Part shown: piece after piece, positions 7,540 to 16,980 of the stretch | How the letters are laid out: every line of letters begins with the position of its first letter | How positions within the stretch are numbered: the first letter of the stretch is position 1 | Assembly (NCBI GenBank): GCA_963575745.1 | Contig: CAUYUJ010005002.1 | Coordinates: 1,172,479 to 1,199,978 of the forward strand | DNA from: Prorocentrum cordatum | Taxonomy: Eukaryota; Sar; Dinophyceae; Prorocentrales; Prorocentraceae | Direction of reading: 5' to 3' | DNA length: 27,500 nucleotides | Notes under the pieces: generated by a model | Told to the model about the DNA's origin: nothing | The model's database searches: none | The model's input: only the letters and a program-made list of their open reading frames with translations | Position numbers and translations under genes: made by a program

Positions 7540-9576
7540 AGGTGGTCTCGGTGTCTCCTCGGGCTCGCCGCTGCACCCAAGTCGCCTCATCGCCTCCTTG
7601 CACAGCGCCCTGATGCGCCCGCCACTGCGTCCTGGGACGTGGATCAGGGTTCCCCCCGGTCCGCCCGGGCCCTCGGCGGGCCGGCGAACTGTGCCGATCG
7701 GGCCGTCGACTGAGCAGACCAGGTGCCTAGTGCCGGCGAGCTTGATGTGGCCGATGCCCTTGAGCAGTGTAGGGTCGGAGCTCCCTCGAGCTGCTGGGTC
7801 CCAGGTGACGCTCCCCTCGTCGTCGAGCCAGTGGTGACTGCCTTCGCTGAGCTTATCCTTCAACGCGTGCTTCACCCCATGGGGACAGCGGCGCGCCGGC
7901 GGCATACGCATGCCCGCCAGGCTGGCGCCTGCTGGCCCTCGACCTGCCACGATCAGGCTCCGAGCTCGAGCTGTCATGTCGCCGTAGTGGGTGCAGACGA
8001 CCTCCAGGTCGTACGTGCGGTACCCCAGCTTGCGCAGCACTTTGACAACGCGGGTCAGGTCGAGCTTGCCGGGGGCATCGACTACGACGACCTGCGGCCT
8101 CGCCCGAGTGATGGGGGATGCCAACTTCTCGACTTCGAAGCCCTTCGGGTCCAGGGACAGCGTGCACATGATCCAGTCCACCCCTGTTGGGTCGCCCGTG
8201 GTCAGTTCACCGCCGAGCTGCTCCCAGGCGCGCCCGTAGGTCCCCAGTGGGCTCCCCAGCTCGAGGCCCCGGCGCCCCGCGAGGGCGAGGCTGCGTGGCA
8301 CTGCTGCTGGGGTCCTCAGCGCCCGATGCCGGAGTGCTGACTCCGCAATGGGCCCGTCCTCTCCAGGCAACCGCAAGAGGTGTTCCTTTGCCTCGGCCAG
8401 CATCTTCCCCCACTCCTCGGGCGGCTCGATGCGGGTCCACCCCTTGCGCAGGAGCTCAGAGTGGACCTTCTTGGCCTCTTCTCGCGACAGCCAGTCCGCG
8501 ATGTCGTTGTGGTAGGTGCGGATGTACAGTGCGGTCGTGCTGAACCCATGGCAAGCCTCTAGGCGCTGAACGAGGCGAATGAGATGCCGTGCAAGCGGGT
8601 GCTTGGGCCGCCTCTTGGAAATCAACGACCGCACGTTCATGTTGTCGGTGACGTAGAAGACCAGCTCGCCTTGCCACTCGCTACCCCTCGCGGCAGCTAG
8701 TGCCACAAATGCAAGCAGCTCCACGATGGCTATCGCCCAGTCCTTCTCGGCCCCTGGGTGGCCCAGCACGTCCTCCAACTGGCGGAGGAGCGGGGCGGCG
8801 TCTACGGCCATGTAGTGGGGTGGCACCGCTTTACTGCCGGCCACTGCTCGCCCCCAGTCGATGCTGCCGATGGTCGTCGTGGTTGCGTCGCCTCCAGTCC
8901 ATCTTGCCCGGGCGGCGGCTCCTGGGAGTGCCAGGCGCTCGCGCGGCCCTGGACAGGAAATGAAGCTCGCCTCGAAGGTGGACGCCCAGGCCTCGGGTGC
9001 GTCGAAGAGCACCCGCAGCAGCTCGAGGGTTTGATCCCACTCGTCCCAGGCAAGGGCGATCTCCTCGGCGCTCCCTCGGGGCTCCGCCCATGCCGCTCCG
9101 AGCCCGCCGCCGAGGAGGCGGTCGATAACCGGCAGCTCGGGCTTGATAGCCGGCTGCGTGGCCACCCAGAACTGGGCTGACCCCCTCAGCTCCTGGACGA
9201 CTTTAATGGGGACTCGGCGGCATCCGTAGCGAAGCTCGTCGATCGCCAGGAGGTGGGCGGCTTTTACGCACTTAGGCTCTGGGAGCCTCGAGCGCTGCTT
9301 GTCCACGTCCAGGTAGAGGCCCCAGACCAGCTGTTCTGCTTGGAAGGTGCCCTCCTCCGCCATCTTGTCGACGTTGATCGCGTCGCCGCCCCAGACGCGC
9401 CTCATGCTCGCGTCGCAGTCGGCTGCGCTGAGCCAGGGCCTGAGACCGACCAGTGGCTCGACCAAGACGCCGTCGTCCATCAGCCACTTGGACGACCAGC
9501 GCGCCGTGTCGTTGACCGCTGGGTTCGGTGGGCGGCGCCGCTCGTGGTCCCACTTGGCACTCCAGGCGAACGCCAT
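7537..9576 (-). CDS. RT catalytic end, RNase H and C5-methyltransferase-like domain (downstream part of pol)
   Basis: This is the continuation, in the same frame, of the 9598-16980 ORF after a single TAG; the ATG at 9574-9576 is probably internal. RT motif C is WLMDDGVLVEP (M33-D34-D35). RNase H follows with likely catalytic acidics D230 (GGDATTTT), E286 (VELLAF), D311 (VTDNMN) and D358 or D361 (HNDIADWLS). Residues about 435-546 resemble a degraded C5-cytosine methyltransferase: a motif-I-like LELGSPLGTYGRAWEQLGG, then VVVDAPGKL (D500), then YGDMTARARSLIVAG (Y531), like motif VIII (YGxPQxRxR) with Thr in place of Gln. The motif IV Pro-Pro-Cys is absent here. RT-RNase H-methyltransferase order is typical of DIRS/PAT elements, though their methyltransferase is usually DAM-like. 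The ORF ends in TGATG with the recombinase start. Confidence 0.85.
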   Translation of the reverse strand: MAFAWSAKWDHERRRPPNPAVNDTARWSSKWLMDDGVLVEPLVGLRPWLSAADCDASMRRVWGGDAINVDKMAEEGTFQAEQLVWGLYLDVDKQRSRLPEPKCVKAAHLLAIDELRYGCRRVPIKVVQELRGSAQFWVATQPAIKPELPVIDRLLGGGLGAAWAEPRGSAEEIALAWDEWDQTLELLRVLFDAPEAWASTFEASFISCPGPRERLALPGAAARARWTGGDATTTTIGSIDWGRAVAGSKAVPPHYMAVDAAPLLRQLEDVLGHPGAEKDWAIAIVELLAFVALAAARGSEWQGELVFYVTDNMNVRSLISKRRPKHPLARHLIRLVQRLEACHGFSTTALYIRTYHNDIADWLSREEAKKVHSELLRKGWTRIEPPEEWGKMLAEAKEHLLRLPGEDGPIAESALRHRALRTPAAVPRSLALAGRRGLELGSPLGTYGRAWEQLGGELTTGDPTGVDWIMCTLSLDPKGFEVEKLASPITRARPQVVVVDAPGKLDLTRVVKVLRKLGYRTYDLEVVCTHYGDMTARARSLIVAGRGPAGASLAGMRMPPARRCPHGVKHALKDKLSEGSHHWLDDEGSVTWDPAARGSSDPTLLKGIGHIKLAGTRHLVCSVDGPIGTVRRPAEGPGGPGGTLIHVPGRSGGRIRALCKEAMRRLGCSGEPEETPRPP

Positions 9577-9597
9577 GTACTCGCCCGGCGACCCCGA

Positions 9598-9600
9598 CTA
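9598..9600 (-). other. In-frame TAG inside the RT domain
   Basis: The codon follows ...VMVFG and precedes SGSPGEYM, the RT motif B region. The downstream frame is the same. One transition (TGG to TAG) would explain it, and I recall Trp at this place in related elements. It splits RT between catalytic Asp of motif A (D2417) and the MDD of motif C. Confidence 0.8.
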
Positions 9601-12600
9601 CCCGAAGACCATCACGCAGTGGATCATGATCACGCGCGTGGTCAGGCCCACAGCGTCGCCCGGGAGGGAGGTGCCGAACTCGGCCACGTCCTCGTCGCGC
9701 ACCCAGTGCCACTTGAAGGCCCGCGACACGTCCCGCTTGGCGATTACCTGTGGCACACCCGGGTGGCGCGCGGACCACCAGAGTGACAGGCGCACAAGGG
9801 CTTCGTGCTTGGGCTGGAGCGCCGGCGGATGCAGCTCCTTGGGCGAGTCCCCATTGGCAACCCGCATATCGTGTATGGGGCGCCCTTCGCTGCTCACCGT
9901 GCGGTCGGGCAACATCTTAGGCACTCGCCCCGACGGGCTCTCGATGAGCTCTGAGGCGGACAAGGCGTCCTCGGCCTCCGGGGTGGCCCAGAGCACGGCG
10001 CCGTAGGACGTGTCCTTCCAGGCTTTGGCGTACATCTCCAGGGCATGGTCCCTCGCTGAAGCGTGGGGCTTGGCTATAGTACGACGCCTGGGCTGCTGCC
10101 TCCGCGCGGGGACGCCTCTGCTCGCCATCTCCTGGAGGTACCGCCGGTGGTCCTCCTCCAGAGCTTCGCCGAACTTGGGATCGAGTACTCCCCCGAGAGG
10201 ATTCCCGAGGACGAGCTCCCGTTCCTCGCGGAGCCTCGCTGCGGCAGCCTCCACGCTCCCCGCGGCGAGGAGCAGGCGGTTCCCCAGGCTCGTCACTTCC
10301 TTTACCAGCTCGGGGGCAAACTCAGCATGCTCCAGGCACCAGCGCAAGTACTCCTTGGCCTCCGGGGCTCCAGGATGAGGCGCTGCCGGCGGCGTTCGAC
10401 GCTCGTCCTGGCATGCCTCCGCTCGGCTCCCGTGGTGCACGCCTTGGCTGGCATCTGCCGGCGGCATCTCGGGGCCTCCGCACCTGCGCCCTGGGTCCCT
10501 CGGGTCGGGGGCGGAGCAGCGCCCCCGGCTCTCGTCCGGAGGCGACCTCGCTCGCAGCCGGCCTCGGGTATCGGGGGCCATCGTCTCGGATGCGGATGAC
10601 TCCGAGTCGCCGGGCGCGCCTCCGGAGGGCCTCGCTCTCCCGTGGGGGTCTGCTCCCCCACTTCTCCTGCGGCTACGGCTGCGGGCGCTGGGAACGCCTT
10701 GGCCTTCGTACTCCTCGATGTAAGTCCTCTCGGTCTCGACGTAGATAGGGTCCAGGACCCCCCCCCCGGCCTGCTCGTCTCGCGGGATGCCGAGGCTCTT
10801 CATCTTGACCTTCAACGTCTCGTGCTCCTCCACGTAGCGCGCCAGGATCTCGCCAAGCTGGCGAGGCTCCGGCGGCAGGGACGGGTCCGTCGGGTCGGCC
10901 CCGGGGTATTCCTGCATCAGCACGTCGCTGATCTGCCCGATCCCGTTCAGGTACAGGATGTCCGCATGCTGAGGGTCGTAGCTCTTGCCACCCCTCCGCA
11001 CGTCGTTGAAATTCTTGACGAATCGCCGAGCGGCGTTGCACTTGTGGACCCCCCCGCGGCAAGCCACGCCTGGGTGTGCCTCGGCAACCCTGCGTCCCAT
11101 CTCTTCTGAGGTGGCCCCTGGGTCTTCCTCCGCCTCAGGTGGAGGGGGGGCCTCCGGGGGCGCCTGCGGGCTATGGGGCTCTGGGGGTGCGCTGGCGGCC
11201 CTCTGGTCCTCGCGCTCCCGCCGGCGCGCCTCGCGCTCGAGCCGGGCAGCGCGGCGGGCCTGGACCTCGTTGCGCCTGATCTCCAGCTGCCCGACTACGC
11301 GTGCAGCGCTCTGCTCCTGGTCGCCGCCTTCGCTCGCTGCGCGAGCGTGCTGCCCCTGAGCTTCGGCGAGCTGTTCCTCCACCCGCATCAGGGCACCTGA
11401 GCTCCTCGAGGTACCCCCGCTGGGCGGAGGGGCTGAGCTTACTCGGACGCCACCCGCTGCTGCAGCCACCTCGCTGAACGTTGGGGCTGGTTGGCGGCCA
11501 CTGCTGGCTGCTGAGCTCGCTGCGGCCCCGCTCGGCTCCGCTGCTGCTGCTGCGGCGGCTTCCCTGTCGGCGATCCTGGCCGTGACTCTCCGCTGACCCA
11601 CCTGGGCTGTAGCACCAGGTGCCGGTTGTTGGTCTCGGTTCCACCGGGGGCTCCAACTGGTCCATTCCTTCGGCGGCTTCAGCGTGGCCCACAGCAGCAA
11701 CTTCTCGCCGGGGCGCACCGCCTCCTCGTCGTCGAGGGGTGGCCCATGTGCTCCTGCAGTGTCCTCATCCTCTGTATACTCGAAGAGATACAGCTGGTCT
11801 GCTTCGAAGAAGCCCCCGGATAGTGCCTCAGAGACCCTCAGCCTTGCCTTGACCTCTCCAGCCTCGAACGGCCCCCCCTTGAGCAGCACCCACTGGTCTC
11901 CCTGCTGCGGGACGAAAACCCGCACTGGGCTGGCCCGCGACGCCTCGTCCTCGGCCTCCCTTGCCTTCTTCTGGCGGCTGTTCTCCTCCTCTTCCTCCTC
12001 GGGTCTCTCGTCCCCGTCGCCATCATCATCGCCACCTCCGCCAGATCCGCCCCCTCCGCGAGCAGCAGCTTCGCGTGCTTCACGCTTGCGCGCCTTGTTG
12101 CGCTTCCAGCCTCCTCGCTTGCCACGTCGCTTGCCGCCCCGCTTCTCGTCGCCACCACGCGCGATTATGGTCGGCTCGCCGTCGGTCTCCACCTCCGCCT
12201 CGTCCTCACCTCGGCCTTCGCCCTTTGAGCTCCTGCCGTCCTCCTCCGCCGCGTCCCTCTCCAGGTAGTCGTCCTTTGAACGACCGCCTCTCCGGGGGCC
12301 CCTCGAGCCCTCGTCAAACTCGACCTCCATTGAGCTTCTCCACATCGGGTGGGGCAGGCAGCAGGTGTTGGCGCTCTGCTTTAGGCTGCCGCACTTCACG
12401 CTGTGCTCGCTGAGGGCCCCATTATCGGTACTGCCGCCCTCTCCCGCACAGGCCGGAGGCTGAAAAGAGGGGGGGGGTTCTTGTTCCAGGGCGTCAGAGC
12501 GCCCGGCCCGCGCCACCTTGCTCTCCAACTTCTCTTCCAAAGCCCGCGCCTCGGCGTCCATCGCCGCGATCTGTTGTTCCAGCTTCTCTGGGGCGGTGCC

Positions 12601-15600
12601 GGCAGCCGCTGCCTTAAGCACGGCTGCCCAGGCAGCGCGCAGCCGCGGTGCATACTGCCCCGCGTGCTGGGTCCTCCGCATGCCCCGTAGTCCCAGTCCG
12701 AAGCCGGCGCTTCCCAGCTCCCTTTTCACCGCAGCGCTGAGCTGGGGGGTACCGCTGGGAACGCGTCCTCCACCTTCCAGGTTTGGCGGAGCTTGCGTGC
12801 CGAGGGTGAAGCGGAGCTCGCCCTCGGGGGTCTTCCCGAAGTAGAGGGCCCACTGATTCTCAGGCAAAGCGGAGTAGTGCTGCTTGTTGCGGAAGTCGAT
12901 CCTCGCATAGTGGAAATTGTCTGGGGCGGCCCGCGCGATGAGCTGGCTCACGCGGATCAGCTTGTCGTCCGGGGACAGCGTGACGGTGGCGCCGTCTCTG
13001 TCGAGGCCGTAGCACCCGCCGGCCTCGCCCAGCTTGGTGCTGAGGTTGATCAATTCGCTGGCCTCGGCCTTGTTGAGCCGCATGCGCGCGTCGAGGTTGT
13101 AGGCTTCCACTTGGGCGTCCGTCAGATCGTACGGTAAGCCGCCCTCCAACGTGCGATGCGTGTGCTGGCCTGTGCACCTTCTGGCCAAGATCAAGGCATA
13201 GGGGTAGAGCCCGAGTGATGCTAACCACCAGGTCCGCTTCTGATACCGGTGCTGTGGTTCATCTGGTGGTTCGAGTCCCCACTCACACATGTCTATGGCG
13301 AGAACTCGGGCTCCAGTCGTGCGCATCAGGGCTCGCATGCAGGGGCGGTCCCACAGCTTGGGGTACCGCCCATCCCGTGCTGACGACTCGATGAGGAACT
13401 CTCGTCCCGCCTCGTAGCCCCGCTTCGCCCCTATGCACGCGAACCTCCCGAACACGTTGCCGTCGATCTCGATTTGCCGCTCCCCAGTTCCATCTGGGCA
13501 CTCGAAAGTCCTCGTCCCTCCTGCTGCCAGCTGCCAGGGGCAGTGGCTTACGCAGGGTGGGGCGAACTGCAGCACGTTGGCCTCGTCGGGACCGGGAGGC
13601 GCGCTGAACTCTTGGTACAGGCGCTCACGTACCAGCGGGTCGCGTATGTCGAACTGCGGCCTGGGGTCCTTGCCAAGCAGCGGCTGCCCGAAGTACTCGA
13701 CAGACTCGCTGGTGGCGATGCCCGCATCCCTCATGGCCTGCGTCCAACGCCCTGTACCAGCAAAAATCTCCCGAGTCCTGAGTCCCCACGCGAACGCGGG
13801 CCTCAATCGCAGAGGCTCCAAATCCCCGAAGTCTGGACACTCCACTTCGGTGGGGAGCTCGACCACGGCAGTTGTCCCGCCGGCGGTTCTCCCACGTTGC
13901 TGCTGCTGTGCTGCAAGGGCTCTGCAATGCTGGCACGGGGGAGGCTTGCTGGCCATCACTGGACCGCCATCCTCCTCCGAAGCGAGGTACGTCTCCCATC
14001 CCATGGTGGGAAGCTCTTTGAGGTCCTTTCCGCTCGTGGCCCAGGTGCGGATAAGCTCGTCTGCTACTCGCCGGCCTTCGGCTCCAGGCGGAGGGTGGAG
14101 GACACGCATATGCCCGCGATGGATAATCACGTGGCACTCTTGCTTGGGCTCCCCTACTGGGAGGACTGTATCGATATCCAGGTGGCCCCAGTGATCTGCT
14201 CGCCATACTCTGAGTACCACCTCTTCCAACGCTTCGCACGGGAAGAGGGCGACGCGCCGGAAATCTTTGTCGTGGTCGCGATGCACTGCGTCATGAATAT
14301 GCATCCGGACCTCGGCCTCCCTGGAGGATATCCAGGGTGGGGCATCGGCGAGGCCCGCGGCTGCGTCGGTAGCCTTCTCCAGGAGGTCCCTGCGGATCTC
14401 AAGGGCCAGGTCCTTGACCTGCTGGGCGTTGGGTGGAGTCTCCAGCTGCGCCCAAAGCTTGGCGGCCGCCAGGTGGAGTGGGAGGCACTGCCGCTCCTCC
14501 GAAACACCGGCGGCCACTTGTAATCGCTTTGCGACGCACTCGTCCAAGGGCAGCTGGTCCTGGTAGTCGAGGTAGCGCCAGGTATGGCCTTGCACTGTGA
14601 CCGAGCCTTGTCCCACCGACTTCTCAGCGTCCCACCGCACTGGTGTTATGATGACGTCAGGGTCAGCCCCCAGGTTGCCAGCCTTCGCCCCGAGGCGGTC
14701 CAGAAGTTCGCTAGCCTCGGCGGCCAGGGTGGGCCCGCCTTGGCGCGTCGCTTCAAGGAGCACCTGTTCGACCGAGAGCTCCTCCTCGCGCCCGCGAGCG
14801 CAGGCAAGACGTGCCAGGACGTGTGACCGCATGTAGTCGCTGGCATGGCTCACGGGGTCGAGTGCCCCGCTCTCCTGGACGGCCTCGAGCAGCTTCCGCT
14901 GGGCCAGGGCTCCTTCGTCTGCGCAGACACTTGTCCCAACCAGGGACGGGCTGTCGGCGCGCGGGTCCTCGAGCCAGGTCGTATCGGGCCCTTGAGCGGC
15001 TTCCCGAAGCTCCGACTCCAGCTCGGTGCACTGGACCTCGGCGTACTCGTCGGGCGGTGCCCAGCCTGTCTTAGTGGGTTGGCTCTCCGCTGCGCCAGCA
15101 CCTGCAGCCCGTTTGCTGTCCGCCTCGGTCTTAGCCTGGGCCCTCAGCTGTGCGATCCTTCCGTTGACCGAAGCTGGGTCGATCTTGGCGGCGTTGCGGA
15201 GCCCACCTCGCCTGAGGAGCTGGCACTGCACGGTCCAGTGCACGTCCTTCAGGCCTTTGATGAGCTCGTGCGAGTGTGAGCACCCTTGGGCCCCCTTCTT
15301 GCAGCCTATCCAGGTCGAATTGTCCCAGCAGAGCGGCTTGCCCTGCTTGTCGCAGGGCGCGTGCCGGACGGACAGCTTGATCTCCTGGGCGTTCAGTCGC
15401 TTGCCCGCAGGGTACGCGGCCCGTGCGGAGCTGGCTTTCGGCTGGGCCTTGGCCTTAGGCTTCTTCTTGGGGGTGGCTCCAGCTCGTTGTTCTTGAGGCT
15501 CCGTGGCTGGCTCATCTCCTTCTCCTCTGACCTCCCCAGCCTTGCCCGGGGCGCCACGCACCCCGTGCATCGAGTCGTTGAGGACGGTCTGGAGGTAGCG

Positions 15601-16980
15601 CTGCTGCCGCGGGCGCACGACCTCCTGGTAGTAGCCCGTGGGGGACTCGAGGTCGAAGACGTTGGGAAAGACGAACGCTGGGCGTCCGTCCGACCGGGGG
15701 GCAAAGGCCACCATCTTGAGATCCTCCTTCCGAGGGTTGTCCGCCTGCAGCACACGCAGGAGGCCTCGCTTCTTTTCTCGGAGTCGCTCGCACCAGGTCG
15801 CCCACAGCTCCTCCCACAACTCGTAGACGAACTTGGGCGGGAAAGCGTGGTCGTCTTTCTCGCACTCCCGCGCGAGAGTCTCCAGGCAATCCAGACGCTC
15901 CTTAACATGCTCTCGTCCGAAGACGATCCCGAAGAACCTGGTCATGTTCTGGGCCTGCCGCTTCCACTGGTCGAAGACCACGGGGGCCCTGGGCCTAGGT
16001 TCCAGCTTTGTGTCACGCGGCGCACTGTACTTGTCGAATGGTACCGTCTTGCATGTCGGGAAGTCCGCCACAGAGGCCGACCACGGGGCCAGGTTGTCCA
16101 GGCTGCTGCCGCCGAAGCTGAGCGAGGCGCACGCCATCGCGATCCGATTGGACACCGTCGTGGGCGTCTCGACGGCGAGCATCAGGGCCTTGTTCTGCTC
16201 ACAGGTCCGGCGCAGAGCGTAGAACAGCTCGCGTCCGAGGACCTCGTCGCAGACCTCCACGGTCAGTTGGCCGCAACCGCGCGCCAGGTAGACGTCCAAC
16301 TCCTCGGCCCTGCCCAGTGCCGCCGCTGTCCCTCGCTGGGCTGCCTTGTCGCCCTGCCGGGCACTGGCAACCCCTTCCAAGGCGCGGAGCATCCTCGCGG
16401 TATTCGCGTCCAGCGTTACCCCGGGCTGCACGAGGCCGAACGGGTCGGCGCCCCCACCGTCCTCCCGGGCCCCAGCGGCGTAGCGCGCTGGCGCTGTGGT
16501 CAGACCTGGGGGCAGGCCCAAGTCACTGATGTGCTGGTCGTAGCAGAACAGGGCCCCGATGTTCGGAGCTTGTGGACGGACGACCGGGCCCAACCCAGCT
16601 GTGGTGGCCGGGAGGCCGGCGTCCCGCGGTCCGAGAGTGAAAGCTGGCGGGGCGGCAGCTGGCGAGAGGGGCGGCCCCCCTCGAACAGGGGCACGCTGTC
16701 GGCTTGGGAGGCCGGCGGCCCCTGCGAGCGGTGGCGCTCGGGAGGGAGAGGAGTCCCTGGAGGCTGCTAGGCGCCGCCTCTGGGGTCTGCGGTCGCGAAG
16801 GCACTTGCTGGAGCACCTCCCAACTGCCGATGTGCTCATCGAGCCGCGCAAGTTCCTCTGGCTCGTTCGTCTGCTGCTTGAGGTATTGGGCGTAGCGGAT
16901 GAGGCTGGCGAGCACCTGCTGGGCTTCTTCATCGAAGCCGGCGGCCGCACTCTGCACCGCTGCTGCGTCGCTCGACCCAC
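9598..16980 (-). CDS. Gag-pol-like polyprotein: gag-like region, CCCH finger, methyltransferase-like domain, N-terminal RT
   Basis: 2460 codons; the nominal start (GTG at 16980) is arbitrary because upstream frames feed in. Residues about 140-500 are a gag-like helical region. A CCCH finger C-x8-C-x6-C-x3-H lies at C551, C560, C567 and H571, suited to RNA binding. Residues about 1068-1290 are methyltransferase-like: EIFAGTGRWTQAMRDAG (E1071; a motif-I-like SAM loop), FDIRDP, then QFAPPCVSHC with PPC at 1141-1143 (like motif IV of C5 methyltransferases), then a conserved AIDMCEWGL/QKRTWWLAS stretch. Lys/Arg-rich and Asp/Glu-rich low complexity fills about 1607-1670, and an Arg/Glu coiled coil about 1898-1927. 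A GGVLDP...GVP module is duplicated (D2077 and D2267). RT begins at about 2360 (VSSEGRPIHD) with motif A AKRDVSRAF (D2417). The TAG at 9598-9600 interrupts RT. Confidence 0.85.
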   Translation of the reverse strand: MGRATQQRCRVRPPASMKKPSRCSPASSATPNTSSSRRTSQRNLRGSMSTSAVGRCSSKCLRDRRPQRRRLAASRDSSPSRAPPLAGAAGLPSRQRAPVRGGPPLSPAAAPPAFTLGPRDAGLPATTAGLGPVVRPQAPNIGALFCYDQHISDLGLPPGLTTAPARYAAGAREDGGGADPFGLVQPGVTLDANTARMLRALEGVASARQGDKAAQRGTAAALGRAEELDVYLARGCGQLTVEVCDEVLGRELFYALRRTCEQNKALMLAVETPTTVSNRIAMACASLSFGGSSLDNLAPWSASVADFPTCKTVPFDKYSAPRDTKLEPRPRAPVVFDQWKRQAQNMTRFFGIVFGREHVKERLDCLETLARECEKDDHAFPPKFVYELWEELWATWCERLREKKRGLLRVLQADNPRKEDLKMVAFAPRSDGRPAFVFPNVFDLESPTGYYQEVVRPRQQRYLQTVLNDSMHGVRGAPGKAGEVRGEGDEPATEPQEQRAGATPKKKPKAKAQPKASSARAAYPAGKRLNAQEIKLSVRHAPCDKQGKPLCWDNSTWIGCKKGAQGCSHSHELIKGLKDVHWTVQCQLLRRGGLRNAAKIDPASVNGRIAQLRAQAKTEADSKRAAGAGAAESQPTKTGWAPPDEYAEVQCTELESELREAAQGPDTTWLEDPRADSPSLVGTSVCADEGALAQRKLLEAVQESGALDPVSHASDYMRSHVLARLACARGREEELSVEQVLLEATRQGGPTLAAEASELLDRLGAKAGNLGADPDVIITPVRWDAEKSVGQGSVTVQGHTWRYLDYQDQLPLDECVAKRLQVAAGVSEERQCLPLHLAAAKLWAQLETPPNAQQVKDLALEIRRDLLEKATDAAAGLADAPPWISSREAEVRMHIHDAVHRDHDKDFRRVALFPCEALEEVVLRVWRADHWGHLDIDTVLPVGEPKQECHVIIHRGHMRVLHPPPGAEGRRVADELIRTWATSGKDLKELPTMGWETYLASEEDGGPVMASKPPPCQHCRALAAQQQQRGRTAGGTTAVVELPTEVECPDFGDLEPLRLRPAFAWGLRTREIFAGTGRWTQAMRDAGIATSESVEYFGQPLLGKDPRPQFDIRDPLVRERLYQEFSAPPGPDEANVLQFAPPCVSHCPWQLAAGGTRTFECPDGTGERQIEIDGNVFGRFACIGAKRGYEAGREFLIESSARDGRYPKLWDRPCMRALMRTTGARVLAIDMCEWGLEPPDEPQHRYQKRTWWLASLGLYPYALILARRCTGQHTHRTLEGGLPYDLTDAQVEAYNLDARMRLNKAEASELINLSTKLGEAGGCYGLDRDGATVTLSPDDKLIRVSQLIARAAPDNFHYARIDFRNKQHYSALPENQWALYFGKTPEGELRFTLGTQAPPNLEGGGRVPSGTPQLSAAVKRELGSAGFGLGLRGMRRTQHAGQYAPRLRAAWAAVLKAAAAGTAPEKLEQQIAAMDAEARALEEKLESKVARAGRSDALEQEPPPSFQPPACAGEGGSTDNGALSEHSVKCGSLKQSANTCCLPHPMWRSSMEVEFDEGSRGPRRGGRSKDDYLERDAAEEDGRSSKGEGRGEDEAEVETDGEPTIIARGGDEKRGGKRRGKRGGWKRNKARKREAREAAARGGGGSGGGGDDDGDGDERPEEEEEENSRQKKAREAEDEASRASPVRVFVPQQGDQWVLLKGGPFEAGEVKARLRVSEALSGGFFEADQLYLFEYTEDEDTAGAHGPPLDDEEAVRPGEKLLLWATLKPPKEWTSWSPRWNRDQQPAPGATAQVGQRRVTARIADREAAAAAAAEPSGAAASSAASSGRQPAPTFSEVAAAAGGVRVSSAPPPSGGTSRSSGALMRVEEQLAEAQGQHARAASEGGDQEQSAARVVGQLEIRRNEVQARRAARLEREARRREREDQRAASAPPEPHSPQAPPEAPPPPEAEEDPGATSEEMGRRVAEAHPGVACRGGVHKCNAARRFVKNFNDVRRGGKSYDPQHADILYLNGIGQISDVLMQEYPGADPTDPSLPPEPRQLGEILARYVEEHETLKVKMKSLGIPRDEQAGGGVLDPIYVETERTYIEEYEGQGVPSARSRSRRRSGGADPHGRARPSGGAPGDSESSASETMAPDTRGRLRARSPPDESRGRCSAPDPRDPGRRCGGPEMPPADASQGVHHGSRAEACQDERRTPPAAPHPGAPEAKEYLRWCLEHAEFAPELVKEVTSLGNRLLLAAGSVEAAAARLREERELVLGNPLGGVLDPKFGEALEEDHRRYLQEMASRGVPARRQQPRRRTIAKPHASARDHALEMYAKAWKDTSYGAVLWATPEAEDALSASELIESPSGRVPKMLPDRTVSSEGRPIHDMRVANGDSPKELHPPALQPKHEALVRLSLWWSARHPGVPQVIAKRDVSRAFKWHWVRDEDVAEFGTSLPGDAVGLTTRVIMIHCVMVFG

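Noticed and set aside
7537-7603. Programmed -1 frameshift between the RNase H ORF and the recombinase
   Set aside because: No slippery heptamer was seen, and an ATG overlaps the stop as TGATG, a simpler explanation.
13960-14560. OTU-type protease in the polyprotein (HWGHLDIDTVLP followed by a HVIIHRGH strand)
   Set aside because: The Asp-Gly-x-Cys nucleophile motif is not present, and the similarity is too short.
9600-16700. Long plus-strand ORFs (for example 15286-16770)
   Set aside because: They are antisense shadows of the retroelement polyprotein in GC-rich DNA and show no domain.
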